64,000 nt of DNA from Streptosporangiales bacterium (lineage in GTDB: Bacteria > Actinomycetota > Actinomycetes > Streptosporangiales > WHSR01). Where the stretch lies: NCBI GenBank assembly GCA_009379995.1, contig WHSR01000001.1:62001-126000 (forward strand), in the 5' to 3' direction. The notes below the pieces were generated by a model. It was not told the origin of the DNA and ran no database searches. It saw only the letters and a program-made list of their open reading frames with translations. A program made the translations under genes and the position numbers. Shown one piece after another: positions 49,850 to 58,069 of this stretch (positions within the stretch are counted from its first letter, which is position 1; each line of letters opens with the position of its first letter).

Positions 49850-52723
49850 ATGCGACGGCGGCGTCTCTGGGGTGTTCTGCTCAGCGCGGCAGTGGTAGCG
49901 GGTGGCGTCGGAGCCGTTCCCGCCCACGCCCAAGAGGGAGACCCGAGTCGCCGCCCGGCGGCCTCACCGGCGGCCTCACCGGCGGCCTCACCGGCGGCCT
50001 CACCGGCGGCCTCAGCGGCGGCCTCACCGGCGGCCTCAGCGGCGGCCGCAGCGGGCGCCGACTACTGCGGGAACCAGTGCCTCGACATCCTGCCCCCGGG
50101 GCAGAATGGCCATGCCTCGCTCGCCGAGCTGCTGTTGTTCCAGCTCACCGGGCAGACCCCGCGGCACGCCCGTGACCAGCTGGGCCCGTACGAGGACCTG
50201 GTCTACGGCTACCGGGACCTCACCGCGGAGTCGCTTGGCGAGTTCTTCAACGACGCGTCCTTCGGTGTGCCCGACGACCAGGTACGCCGAAGCTACCGGC
50301 CGCACCCCGACGTCACGATCGTGCGCGACGAGCGCCGCGGCATCCCGCACATCGAGGGTAGGACCCGGTACGGCGCGATGTTCGGCGCCGGCTACGCGGC
50401 CGCCGAGGACCGGCTGTTCCTCATGGACGTCCTCCGGCACGTCGGCCGCGGGCAGCTCACCCCGTTCGCCGGGGGCGCGCCCGGCAACCGTGCCTTCGAG
50501 ATCGACCAGTGGACGACGGCCCCGTACACCGAGGCCGACCTGCAGCGCCAGTTCGACCAGGGCGACGAGCTGTACGGCGAGGCGGGGCGCCGGGTGCAGC
50601 GCGACATCACTGCCTACGTGGAAGGGATCAACCGCTACATCCGCGAGCAGAAGATCGACCTGACCAAACGCCCTGGCGAGTACACAGCGATCGGCCGGCC
50701 GCAGGGTCCCGAGCCGTGGAACGTCCGCGACGTGATCGCGACGGCGGCGCTGGTCGGCGGCATCTTTGGCCGCGGCGGCGGCGCGGAGGTCGCCTCCGCG
50801 ATCGCCCTGCTGCAGGCCCGGGCCCGTTTCGGCGCGGAGTCGGGCGACCGGATCTGGGCGGCGTTTCGCTCCGCCGACGACCCGGAGGCGCCGACCACCA
50901 CGCGGACGCCGTTCCCGACGCAGCCGGCGCGTCCCGACGCGCCCGGACGGGCGCTGCCCGACGACGGCCGGGTGACCCCCCATCAGGTCGTCCGCGATCG
51001 GTCCGGGTCCGCCCGCACCGAGTCGGTCGCCCCCACGGATGCGACGACCCCTGACGTCCCCGACCGTCTGGAGCCGCTGCGTGGCGCCTTCCGCGAGGGT
51101 CTGTTCCCCGCCAACCCCTACGACCATCCGGGCGGCATGTCCAACGCGCTGGTGGTGTCCGGCGCGAACAGCGCGGACGGCAACCCGGTCGCCGTGTTCG
51201 GGCCGCAGACCGGCTACTTCGCGCCGCAGCTCCTCCTGCTGCAGGAGATCCAGGGACCCGGCATCAGCGCCCGCGGCGCGTCGTTCGCGGGCGTCAGCAG
51301 CTACGTGCTGCTCGGCCGGGGGCAGGACTACTCGTGGAGCGCCACATCCGCGGGCAACGACATCACCGACACCTTCGCCGCCGAGCTGTGCGAGCCGGAC
51401 GGCTCCCGGCCCGACCTCGAGTCGATGCACTACCGGTACGCCGGCGAGTGCCGGCCCATCGAGGTGCTGCGCCGCCACAACAGCTGGCGGCCGTCGCTCG
51501 CGGACCCCACGCCGCCCGGCTCGTACGTGCTGGAGGCGCAGCGCACCGCCCTAGGCCTGGTCAGCGGCCGCGGCCGGGTCGACGACAAGCCGGTCGCCTT
51601 CACCCGGCTCCGCTCGACCTATCTGCACGAGGGCGACTCGGCCATCGGCTTCATGCTGTTCAACGACCCCGCCCAGGTCCGGTCGGCGAGCGACTTCCAG
51701 CGCGCCGCGCACAGCATCGGCTACACGTTCAACTGGTTCTACGTGGACGCCCGGGACACCGGCTACTTCAACTCCGGCAACGTGCCGGTACGCAGCCCGG
51801 ACGGCGACCCGGACCTGCCGACCTGGGGGAGGCCGGAGTTCGCCTGGCGCGACTTCGACCCGGCGCGCAACCTCGCCGCCTACCAGCCGTTCGAGGAGCA
51901 CCCGCAGGGGAAGAACGAGCCGTACTTCGCGAACTGGAACAACAAGCCGGCGCCGGGCTACCGAGCCGCCGACGACCAGTACGGCTTCGGGCCGGTGCAC
52001 CGGTCGCAGCCGCTCGCCGACCGCATCGAGGCGGTGATCAGCGACGGCACCATGAACCGCGTCGAGCTCGTACAGGCCATGGCGGACGCGTCCACCGTCG
52101 ACCTGCGCGGCGACCGGGTGCTGCCGCTGCTGCTGGAGGTCATCGACAGCGGCGGGCGGCCGGATGACCCGGCGCTCGCGCAGGCCACCGACCGGCTGCG
52201 GGCATGGGCGGACGCTGGCGCGCGCCGTGCTAAGCCGAGCCGGGACGCCTCCGGGTACGAACACGCGGAGGCGATCAAGCTGATGGATGCCTGGTGGCCG
52301 CTGCTGGTGCGCGACGTGTTCCGGCCGGCGCTCGGCGAGTCGCTGTACGGCAGCCTCACCGGGCTGCTGCCGATCGACAATCCGCCGGGCCCGGTCGGGT
52401 CGGCGTACCAGAGCGGCTGGTGGGGCTACGTACACAAGGATCTGCGGTCCCTGCTCGGCAAGCCGGTCGCCGGTGCCTATCCGCGGCAGTTCTGCGGCGA
52501 CGGCGATCTGAGTGCCTGCCGCCAGCTGCTGCTCGACGACCTGCGGCGGGCGGCGCAGGCGCCCTGGGAGGAGGTGTACCAGGCGGACGGATGCCAGGAC
52601 GGCGACCAGGTCTGCCACGACCAGATCGCCCACCAGGCGGTCGGAGGCATCACCCACCCGCGCATCGCCTGGACCAACCGCCCGACCTACCAGCAGGTCG
52701 TGCAGTTCCCACGCCGACGCTGA
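49850..52723 (+). CDS. Secreted penicillin-acylase-family (Ntn) hydrolase
   Basis: A 957-residue secreted precursor. A Sec signal (RRRRLWGVLLSAAVVAGGVGAVPAHA) is followed by an AASP-repeat linker (to about residue 68), the alpha region (RDERRGIPHIEGRTRYGAMFGAGYAAAEDRLFLMD) and the beta chain, whose N-terminal nucleophile should be Ser431 in GGMSNALVVSG. Autoproteolysis at that serine is normal for the family, which includes penicillin, aculeacin and AHL acylases. The insert around residues 340-415 (Pro/Asp/Arg-rich) would be the spacer peptide. TAGGAG precedes ATG 49850. Substrate unknown. Confidence 0.9.
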   Translation: MRRRRLWGVLLSAAVVAGGVGAVPAHAQEGDPSRRPAASPAASPAASPAASPAASAAASPAASAAAAAGADYCGNQCLDILPPGQNGHASLAELLLFQLTGQTPRHARDQLGPYEDLVYGYRDLTAESLGEFFNDASFGVPDDQVRRSYRPHPDVTIVRDERRGIPHIEGRTRYGAMFGAGYAAAEDRLFLMDVLRHVGRGQLTPFAGGAPGNRAFEIDQWTTAPYTEADLQRQFDQGDELYGEAGRRVQRDITAYVEGINRYIREQKIDLTKRPGEYTAIGRPQGPEPWNVRDVIATAALVGGIFGRGGGAEVASAIALLQARARFGAESGDRIWAAFRSADDPEAPTTTRTPFPTQPARPDAPGRALPDDGRVTPHQVVRDRSGSARTESVAPTDATTPDVPDRLEPLRGAFREGLFPANPYDHPGGMSNALVVSGANSADGNPVAVFGPQTGYFAPQLLLLQEIQGPGISARGASFAGVSSYVLLGRGQDYSWSATSAGNDITDTFAAELCEPDGSRPDLESMHYRYAGECRPIEVLRRHNSWRPSLADPTPPGSYVLEAQRTALGLVSGRGRVDDKPVAFTRLRSTYLHEGDSAIGFMLFNDPAQVRSASDFQRAAHSIGYTFNWFYVDARDTGYFNSGNVPVRSPDGDPDLPTWGRPEFAWRDFDPARNLAAYQPFEEHPQGKNEPYFANWNNKPAPGYRAADDQYGFGPVHRSQPLADRIEAVISDGTMNRVELVQAMADASTVDLRGDRVLPLLLEVIDSGGRPDDPALAQATDRLRAWADAGARRAKPSRDASGYEHAEAIKLMDAWWPLLVRDVFRPALGESLYGSLTGLLPIDNPPGPVGSAYQSGWWGYVHKDLRSLLGKPVAGAYPRQFCGDGDLSACRQLLLDDLRRAAQAPWEEVYQADGCQDGDQVCHDQIAHQAVGGITHPRIAWTNRPTYQQVVQFPRRR
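49957..50052 (+). repeat. 12-base tandem repeat coding the AASP linker
   Basis: Eight copies of GGCGGCCTCACC or close variants (CAGC or CGCAGC ends) run from 49957 to 50052 inside the acylase gene, coding a Pro-Ala-Ala-Ser type linker after the signal peptide. The unit is a multiple of three, so expansion or loss keeps frame and only changes linker length. Confidence 0.9.
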
Positions 52724-52769
52724 CTAGCCTCCCCCCTTCTTTGCTCACGAGCAAAAGGAGGAGTGCTAG
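52724..52769. terminator. Hairpin between convergent acylase and methyltransferase genes
   Basis: An imperfect 46-base inverted repeat bounded by CTAG on each side, with TTTGCTC/GAGCAAA as the closing stem and CTCC/GGAG outside. It spans the few bases between the two stops (52723 and 52766) and should terminate both transcripts. Confidence 0.65.
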
Positions 52770-53926
52770 GTCCAGGTGTTGCCGCTGTCAGGCGAATCCA
52801 GCCATATGCCTTGGCTTTCGCGCGTGAGCGTGATGCCGAACCGTTCTCGGCCCGGCCGCCCCCAGGAGATCCACCGCAGGAATGCCTGCTCAACCTCGTT
52901 CCACAGCCGCCGGTCTCCGTACTGGCTGACCTCGAACTCGTCGGCGCCAGGGGTATAGTCGCATGCCGCCCACGACCCGTCGGCTTCGTCAACCTCGAAC
53001 AGCAGCAACGAGAGACCCCCGTCATCGTCGGGCATGGCGTACGAACCGAGCCTGGGTACCTGGGCAATTACCGCCAGGTCGGCTCCCGGTCCAGCATCGG
53101 CGATGGTGCGCGGGTCCAGCTGCGTCGTGGTGCGCTCGGCCGCGTCGGCGTGATGCGGGTTCCACCTCGCCTCTTGCCGCTGCGAACGCAGCATCATGTA
53201 CAAGGCTGGGCCGCCGACCCGGCCCACAGCTGTCCCGTCGGCAAGCACTTCGAAACGGACGCGGTAGCCGCGGGGAGAACCGGGCGACCATGGCAACACG
53301 ATCACGCCGCCGGGCCGGGTCTGTTCTACCCAGGCGTACGGCACCCGGTTCACGGCACAGGTGACGTGCACTCGGTCGTATGGAGCCCCGTCCGCCCATC
53401 CTTCGCCGCCATCGCCGATGATCAACTCTGGCGTGTAGCCGGCGACCTTCAGATTCCTCGCCGCGCCCGCCGCGACCTCCTCGTCGACCTCGATCGAGGT
53501 GACGTTCCCCTCTCCGACACGCCAGGACAGCAGCGCCGCCGTCCAGCCGCTGCCGGTGCCGATCTCCAGTACCCGATCGTGGTCGCCTACATTCAGCAGT
53601 TCCAGGAACGCGACCACGACGCCGGGTGCGGAGATCGACGAGGAAATCATTCCCTTGCCGGTAGCCGGGTCGGTTGCACCGTCGTCTGCCTGCAGCACGA
53701 TTGAGGCGTCGCTGTAGACGGCGTCCCACCAGCCGTTCGGGTCGGCGTTGCGGTCGATCGTCCGGCTGGTGCCGCCCTCGATGTCGGGGCACGCCCACCC
53801 CGTCGAGGGCACGAAGAGATGCCGCGGCACCTCATACAACGCCTGCCGCCATGGTTCGGCCGTTAGTACCCCACGTGCCATCAGGTCATCCATAAGGGCC
53901 TTCACCCGCGCTGTCACGTGCTCCAC
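52766..53926 (-). CDS. PIMT-type methyltransferase of the ATP-grasp peptide maturase class
   Basis: A 386-residue protein-L-isoaspartate-methyltransferase-like enzyme with a C-terminal extension. Motif I is VLEIGTGSGWTA (119-130). The opening VPRHLFVPSTGWACPD and IDRNADPNGWWDAVYSDASIV, together with VHVTCAVNRVPYAWVEQTRPGG, match methyltransferases that accompany ATP-grasp RiPP (graspetide) maturases in actinobacteria. No ATP-grasp ligase or precursor peptide is visible within 10 kb, so it is an orphan or a leftover of a RiPP cluster. ATG 53926 is the first start; the gene is divergent from a broken HTH gene. Confidence 0.75.
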   Translation of the reverse strand: MEHVTARVKALMDDLMARGVLTAEPWRQALYEVPRHLFVPSTGWACPDIEGGTSRTIDRNADPNGWWDAVYSDASIVLQADDGATDPATGKGMISSSISAPGVVVAFLELLNVGDHDRVLEIGTGSGWTAALLSWRVGEGNVTSIEVDEEVAAGAARNLKVAGYTPELIIGDGGEGWADGAPYDRVHVTCAVNRVPYAWVEQTRPGGVIVLPWSPGSPRGYRVRFEVLADGTAVGRVGGPALYMMLRSQRQEARWNPHHADAAERTTTQLDPRTIADAGPGADLAVIAQVPRLGSYAMPDDDGGLSLLLFEVDEADGSWAACDYTPGADEFEVSQYGDRRLWNEVEQAFLRWISWGRPGRERFGITLTRESQGIWLDSPDSGNTWT

Positions 53927-53954
53927 AGGGCTCCCCTCTCAAGCACGTCGGCCA

Positions 53955-54248
53955 GTGCCGCAGCTCGCGCAGCTTCTCCGGTTCGCCGAGATGCCCAACG
54001 TGACGATCCAGGTGCTCCCGCTGACCGAGGGTGCGGGGCCGGCGATGGGCAGGGACTTCATCATTCTTAAGTTCCGCGAGGAGCCGGACCTGGTGTACCT
54101 CGAACAGCTGACGACTAGCCTGTACCTGCGGGACAACCTCGACGAGGTCACCCACTACGGCATGATCTTCGAGCATCTGCGGGCGACGGCGCTGCCGGAG
54201 AGCAAGTCCCTGGCGCTGATCGCCGACCGCATGAAGGAGTGGGCCTGA
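53955..54248 (+). pseudogene. WhiJ-like HTH regulator, C-terminal DUF5753 fragment only
   Basis: The 97-codon frame from GTG 53955 (PQLAQLLRFAEMPNVTIQVLP, GPAMGRDFIILKF, DLVYLEQLTTSLYLRDNLDEV) equals the last third of DUF5753 regulators such as the intact one at 20200-21066 (VTLQVMPFDRGG..., VVYVEQLTSALYLDKRDDV). The helix-turn-helix and the first two thirds are missing. Upstream is the start of the methyltransferase gene, so the truncation point is a junction. Its stop still overlaps the DUF397 start (TGATG), as in intact pairs. Confidence 0.85.
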
Positions 54249-54460
54249 TGGCCAGCAGCGAGACGGTGGACGCGCCGGCAGTAAGGTGGCGCGTGAGCAG
54301 CCGAACCGCCGGCAACGGCGCGTGCGTGGAGGTCGCCGCCCTCGACCGCACGATCGCCGTACGGGACTCCAAGGACCGTACCGGCCCGGTGCTCGCGTTC
54401 ACCGAGCGCGACTGGGCCTCGTTCATCGACGGCATCAAGGCGGGTCGCTTCGACCTGTGA
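54248..54460 (+). CDS. DUF397 protein
   Basis: A 70-residue DUF397 protein: WRVSSRTAGNGACVEVA, TIAVRDSKDRTGPVLAFTERDW, FIDGIKAGRFDL. Complete, but its regulator partner is truncated. The last two thirds and about 40 following bases recur almost exactly at 55413-55603. Confidence 0.88.
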   Translation: MASSETVDAPAVRWRVSSRTAGNGACVEVAALDRTIAVRDSKDRTGPVLAFTERDWASFIDGIKAGRFDL

Positions 54461-54501
54461 GCGCCTGACGCTCGCGACCGGGGACGGCCCGTTGTGGGAA
54501 C
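54311..54501 (+). repeat. Direct repeat, left copy (DUF397 3' part)
   Basis: About 190 bases covering the 3' part of the DUF397 gene and its downstream flank. Matches 55413-55603 at a constant offset of 1102 bases, with roughly a dozen substitutions and no indels by eye. The two copies bracket the EndoU toxin and immunity genes. Confidence 0.9.
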
Positions 54502-55069
54502 CTCGGCATCTCGAAGGCGGCGCTCGCTGGGTTCGGTGTGCATGCGCAATCGACCGGATGGACCCGAGGAGCCGGACGAGCCCGATCGCCCGGACCGGCC
54601 CTCGTTAGGACGTCCTGACGAGCGTTGGGACCCCGATGTCGGGGACGGCAAGCGGCTGTCCAGCTACGACCTCCCGGAGGAGATCGGGTCCGCGTGGGAC
54701 GACCCTCCCGTCAAGGACAACCCGAGGCGCCCCGACCGGGAGGGAATCGGCTTGACCGATGATCGACAGGATCACGTGCTCGACGGCGAGCCGGCCAAGA
54801 GGGGTGGCGGTCATCGGTACGGTACCGGATTCCCCGGCAAGACCGAATTCCCCGCGGATTGGGACGACAACACGGTCGTGAGCAACGTCGTCGATGTGGC
54901 GAAGAACCCTGGCGACGTGCCGGTATATCAGAACTTCAACCAACGGTGGCGGGTGCATGGTGTGCGTGACGGGGTCGACATCACGGTGATCGTCCGTCCA
55001 GACGGAAAGATCTGGACGGCGTGGCCGGAGCCCGGCGGTCGCGGTGTGGTGGAGAACCCAGAGGAGTGA
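54494..55069 (+). CDS. EndoU-type nuclease toxin domain protein
   Basis: A 191-residue protein whose last about 105 residues match the bacterial EndoU nuclease domain of polymorphic/contact-dependent toxins: DHVLDGEP with His94, GGGHRYGTGFPGKTEFPADW with His107, and WRVHGVRDGVDITVIVRPDG. Both likely catalytic histidines are present. The first about 85 residues are a Pro/Asp/Glu/Arg-rich, disordered linker without signal peptide or secretion domain. It may therefore be the cut-off tip of a larger toxin or a free toxin cassette. GTG 54494 or ATG 54542 could start it. The immunity gene follows after six bases. Confidence 0.75.
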   Translation: MGTSASRRRRSLGSVCMRNRPDGPEEPDEPDRPDRPSLGRPDERWDPDVGDGKRLSSYDLPEEIGSAWDDPPVKDNPRRPDREGIGLTDDRQDHVLDGEPAKRGGGHRYGTGFPGKTEFPADWDDNTVVSNVVDVAKNPGDVPVYQNFNQRWRVHGVRDGVDITVIVRPDGKIWTAWPEPGGRGVVENPEE

Positions 55070-55075
55070 GGACGT

Positions 55076-55333
55076 GTGGATCTCAGCCAGTACGTAAAGA
55101 CCATGAAGCGCCTGCCGGAGCGCTTCGTCGGCCGTATTCCCGAGCCGGATCTGGAAGGGCTGCGTTCTATGGCCCGAGGCGGCGAGTGGGATGAGCTGCT
55201 GGATTTGCTCGTCGCCGCGCTGGGAGGGACACAGGCGCCGGTGACCGCGGCAGAACGGGATGAGCTGGCCGTGCTATTGAACGAGGCCGGCATGCCGACG
55301 GTCAGGCTCGACGAGCTCAACGTGACCGGGTGA
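55076..55333 (+). CDS. Probable immunity protein for the EndoU toxin
   Basis: An 85-residue acidic, helical protein beginning at GTG 55076, with GAGGAGTGAGG upstream, six bases after the toxin stop. Sequence: LPERFVGRIPEPDLEGLRSM, GGEWDELLDLLVAAL, ERDELAVLLNEAG, PTVRLDELNVTG. Small size, low pI and position directly after the nuclease are the usual marks of an immunity gene. A paralogue of identical length lies at 56730-56987 (about 55% identity by eye). I do not know a family name. Confidence 0.7.
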   Translation: MDLSQYVKTMKRLPERFVGRIPEPDLEGLRSMARGGEWDELLDLLVAALGGTQAPVTAAERDELAVLLNEAGMPTVRLDELNVTG

Positions 55334-55394
55334 ACGTCGTCTCGTCATCGCGCTCGCGGCTTCTTGGCCGAGGGCATGCTCCGGACCCGGGTGA

Positions 55395-55562
55395 GTGAAC
55401 AGCCACAGTACGGGCAACGGCGAGTGCGTCGAGGTCGCCGCCCTCGACCGCACGATCGCCGTACGGGACTCCAAGGACCGTACCGGCCCGGTGCTCGCGT
55501 TCACCGAGCGTGACTGGGCCTCGTTCATCGACGGCATCAAGGCGGGCCGGTTCGACCTGTGA
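55395..55562 (+). pseudogene. Truncated DUF397 copy
   Basis: A 55-codon frame (GTG 55395) carrying TGNGECVEVAALDRTIAVRDSKDRT... to GRFDL. It is the second copy of the DUF397 C-terminal part, lacking the usual WRxSSRS start; a stop codon lies directly upstream in frame. Created by the duplication that also produced the left copy. Confidence 0.85.
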
Positions 55563-55603
55563 GCGCCTAGCGCTCGCGACCGGGGATGACCCGTCGCGGG
55601 GAC
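55413..55603 (+). repeat. Direct repeat, right copy (DUF397 3' part)
   Basis: Partner of 54311-54501. Homologous recombination between the two copies would delete or duplicate a 1.1-kb segment containing exactly the toxin and immunity genes. Confidence 0.9.
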
Positions 55604-55621
55604 CCCGCGTGCTCGGCGTCC

Positions 55622-56401
55622 TCACGTGACCTCGTCGGAGTCGTCGATGACGTGGCGGAGATAGAACTCCGGCTTGGTGAGGTAGCGCCTCCAGTGGTCG
55701 ACGAGCTGGAGATCCGCCCATTTGGTGTGCCGGAAGCCATCGTCATCCAGTTCGATGATGTCGGCGTGCGGGGTGGAGGCGAGGATCGGTGAGTGGGTCG
55801 CGCAGATCACCTGTGCGCCGGTCTTGCCGAGGTGGTGGAACAGGCCGACGAGCTGCAGGCAGGATGCGAAAGACAACGCCGCCTCGGGTTCGTCCATCAG
55901 ATACAGGCCTGGCTCGCTGAACACGGTACGCAGGACTGTCAGGAACCCCTCGCCGTGGCTCTTGGTCCGGAGATCGTCTTGCCAGTAGCCGGGGAGGATG
56001 TACTCGAACGAGCTGATGAACTCGATGAAGTCGAACGCGGTCTCGGCGCGGAGGAAGTAGCTGCGGGACTTGAGTTTTCGATTGGCGGCGTACCGCGCGC
56101 CCTGCGGGGTCAGCTCCAGTTCGAGGTGGCGGCCGAGGGGTGAGCGGTCCTCCAAGGGGACCTTCCGTTTCATGCTGCCCCGCCCGCCGCGCGGGTTGAT
56201 GCCGTACGCCTCCGCGATCGCCTCGACCAGTGTCGACTTCCCGGAGCCGTTCTCACCGACCAGAAACGTCACCGGGTGGGTGAATTCGAGGCCGTTCTCG
56301 GCGATCGCGGCCACACAAGGAATCGTGTACGGCCACTCGGTGCGATCGATGGGCTCCTCTTCGGGCCATGGCTCGGGGATGGAGAGGCGACGGACGAACA
56401 T
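55622..56401 (-). CDS. AAA-family ATPase (SMC/OLD-like nucleotide-binding protein)
   Basis: A 259-residue stand-alone ATPase: Walker A GENGSGKST (49-57), Walker B LYLMDEPEAALS (Asp170, Glu171), and the D/H-loop ATHSPIL. There is no coiled-coil arm or fused nuclease domain. Related proteins occur in restriction and defence contexts but also as solitary ATPases. AGGAAG precedes ATG 56401, and the gene starts four bases after the truncated phosphotransferase, with which it was probably co-transcribed. Confidence 0.88.
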   Translation of the reverse strand: MFVRRLSIPEPWPEEEPIDRTEWPYTIPCVAAIAENGLEFTHPVTFLVGENGSGKSTLVEAIAEAYGINPRGGRGSMKRKVPLEDRSPLGRHLELELTPQGARYAANRKLKSRSYFLRAETAFDFIEFISSFEYILPGYWQDDLRTKSHGEGFLTVLRTVFSEPGLYLMDEPEAALSFASCLQLVGLFHHLGKTGAQVICATHSPILASTPHADIIELDDDGFRHTKWADLQLVDHWRRYLTKPEFYLRHVIDDSDEVT

Positions 56402-56405
56402 GAGT

Positions 56406-56711
56406 TCATCTTCCTGCGAGCTTGTCAGCCAACCGGTGCACGGGGAGGACGAGTTCCGGGTAGTCTCCCTGCACCGACCTGCCCAGCATGCGGGCGATCA
56501 CCAGCAGCTGCGCACGTATCCCATCGGGGGTGTCGAGGTCCTCAGCGAACTCCCCACGCACCTTCGCTGCCATGTCGGGAACGAGAGGACTATGGCAGTA
56601 CAGGGTGGCGGCGTCATAGCCAGCCGGGGCCATCCCCCAGCTTTCCCAATCCAGCAGATGGCACTCGGGTCTGGTCAGATTGTTCCAGTGCAGGTCGGCG
56701 TGGGCAGCGGG
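56406..56711 (-). pseudogene. APH-type phosphotransferase, C-terminal fragment
   Basis: The last about 100 codons of an aminoglycoside/choline-kinase-like phosphotransferase: HADLHWNNLT (Brenner motif with catalytic Asp), HLLDWESWGMAPAGYDAATLY (Mg-binding Asp). The N-terminal ATP-binding lobe, normally about 150 residues, is absent. The frame stays open to 56945, but that part is antisense to the second immunity gene and unlike the family. The break at about 56712-56729 coincides with the start of that immunity gene, so its arrival probably decapitated this gene. Confidence 0.8.
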
Positions 56712-56729
56712 AATCGCGGAGGAGCGGGA

Positions 56730-56987
56730 GTGAACGAGACGGAGTTCGTCACCCGGGTGGAGGAGCTGCCAGACCGCTTCGCTGGCCGTGTGCCCGAGCG
56801 GTATCTGCGCGGGCTGCGGGATCTGGTTGGGGGCGGGGAGTGGGATCTTGTGCTTGAGGAACTGCTCGCCAACCTGCGTGAGGACCAAGCTCCGATCACC
56901 GCCCAGGAGCGTGATGAGCTGGCCGCGCTTCTGACGTATGCCCACATACCGACGGTCAAGCTCGACGAGCTCAACGCGACCGGCTGA
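56730..56987 (+). CDS. Orphan immunity-protein paralogue
   Basis: An 85-residue protein (GTG 56730, GGAGGAGCGGG upstream) aligned end to end without gaps to the 55076-55333 product: LPDRFAGRVPERYLRGLRDL, GGGEWDLVLEELLANL, ERDELAALLTYA, PTVKLDELNATG; about 47 of 85 positions identical by eye. No toxin gene precedes it. Orphan immunity genes are common relics or protective spares in polymorphic toxin loci. It overlaps the convergent membrane-protein gene by 17 bases. Confidence 0.7.
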   Translation: MNETEFVTRVEELPDRFAGRVPERYLRGLRDLVGGGEWDLVLEELLANLREDQAPITAQERDELAALLTYAHIPTVKLDELNATG

Positions 56988-57966
56988 CGGGCGGGTACGT
57001 CCTAGCCGCCACGCGTCCGGCCAGCACCAGGACGATGATCGCGACGGCGCCGAACGCTGCGTTGCTGACCAGGTCGATCGTCAGCGAGCCGCCGCCTTCG
57101 GGGCGGAGCGGAAACGCGGTCCATACGTAGGTCAAGGCGGCGCCGGCGGCCAGCGCGAAACGGTGCCGATGGTCCCAGCCCCGCTGACGGGACCAGCGGG
57201 ACACCAGCAGCACGGCCACCGCCGCGACGAGGAACCACACTGCGACGCCTATCCACTCGTACCAGCCGGCCGTGACCAGGACCGCCGGACCCCAGTAGAC
57301 GCTGGTCGCGGCCAGCGACGCGGCGCCGACCAGCCTCGCCGGCGGCGCTACCCCGCCGACGCTGGGCAGGCGCCGCGACCGGACCCCGAACGCGAGCACC
57401 ACCAGGGCGAGGATCACGACGCCGATCCCGGCCAGTTGAGCGGGGGAGGCGACGAAACGCTCGACCGTGTAGTTGCCCCAGAACACCAGCACCGCGCCGA
57501 GTACGTACAGCACTCCGGTGATAGTCAGCCCGGTGCGGCCCAACCACGGCGTGGTCCGCCGATCGGGTACGAACGTCTCCACGATCGCTATCGGAACGCA
57601 GATGCTCCACACCGTATGCAGGGCGAGGATCGTCTGGGTGAGCTCGACGCTCATCCCCAGCGCCGGCAGATACGAGTCGCCGTGCAGGTAGTCGTGGCCC
57701 GCATAGGAGTCGTTCCACAGCAACTGGTCAACCGGCCCTTCCTCGATCAGCGCATACGCCGCCGCCAGCATCACGATCGTCGGCCAGCCCCCTCCGCTGC
57801 GGCGGGTCAGCTCACGGACCAACAACGCGCCGCAGCCGTACAGCGGCGCCAGCAGCGGGGCGAAGGCGAGCTCGCGGACCGTGAGGTTGCCGAGGAGAAA
57901 CTCACCAACGAACGGTGCCAGCAGGAACAATCCGAGTGCGGGGCCCAGCCGCCGCAACGCAGCCAT
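56971..57966 (-). CDS. Polytopic membrane protein of unknown function
   Basis: A 331-residue protein with about nine hydrophobic helices. Notable polar residues lie in the loops (VRELTRRSGG, EEGPVDQLLWNDSYAGHDY, ETFVPDRRTTPWLGR). No catalytic motif is recognised. Similar conserved membrane proteins occur in actinobacteria. ATG 57966; the upstream 141 bases contain the terminator of the propeller operon. Confidence 0.75.
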   Translation of the reverse strand: MAALRRLGPALGLFLLAPFVGEFLLGNLTVRELAFAPLLAPLYGCGALLVRELTRRSGGGWPTIVMLAAAYALIEEGPVDQLLWNDSYAGHDYLHGDSYLPALGMSVELTQTILALHTVWSICVPIAIVETFVPDRRTTPWLGRTGLTITGVLYVLGAVLVFWGNYTVERFVASPAQLAGIGVVILALVVLAFGVRSRRLPSVGGVAPPARLVGAASLAATSVYWGPAVLVTAGWYEWIGVAVWFLVAAVAVLLVSRWSRQRGWDHRHRFALAAGAALTYVWTAFPLRPEGGGSLTIDLVSNAAFGAVAIIVLVLAGRVAARTYPPVSRSR

Positions 57967-58069
57967 GAGCCGAAGGTAGGCGCGTCAACCGCCGCCACGA
58001 ATCGTCCGAAGGTATCGACCCCGCTAACCAAGGTCGTCGCGTCGCGCGTCTAGCTCCCAGGCTGTGGGG

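Noticed and set aside
49957-50052. Short tandem repeats considered as a CRISPR fragment
   Set aside because: 12-base units without spacers, in frame inside a gene and coding a linker.
56712-56945. Upstream part of the open frame of the phosphotransferase fragment
   Set aside because: It is antisense to the second immunity gene and bears no resemblance to the kinase N-lobe, so the fragment is limited to about 56406-56711.
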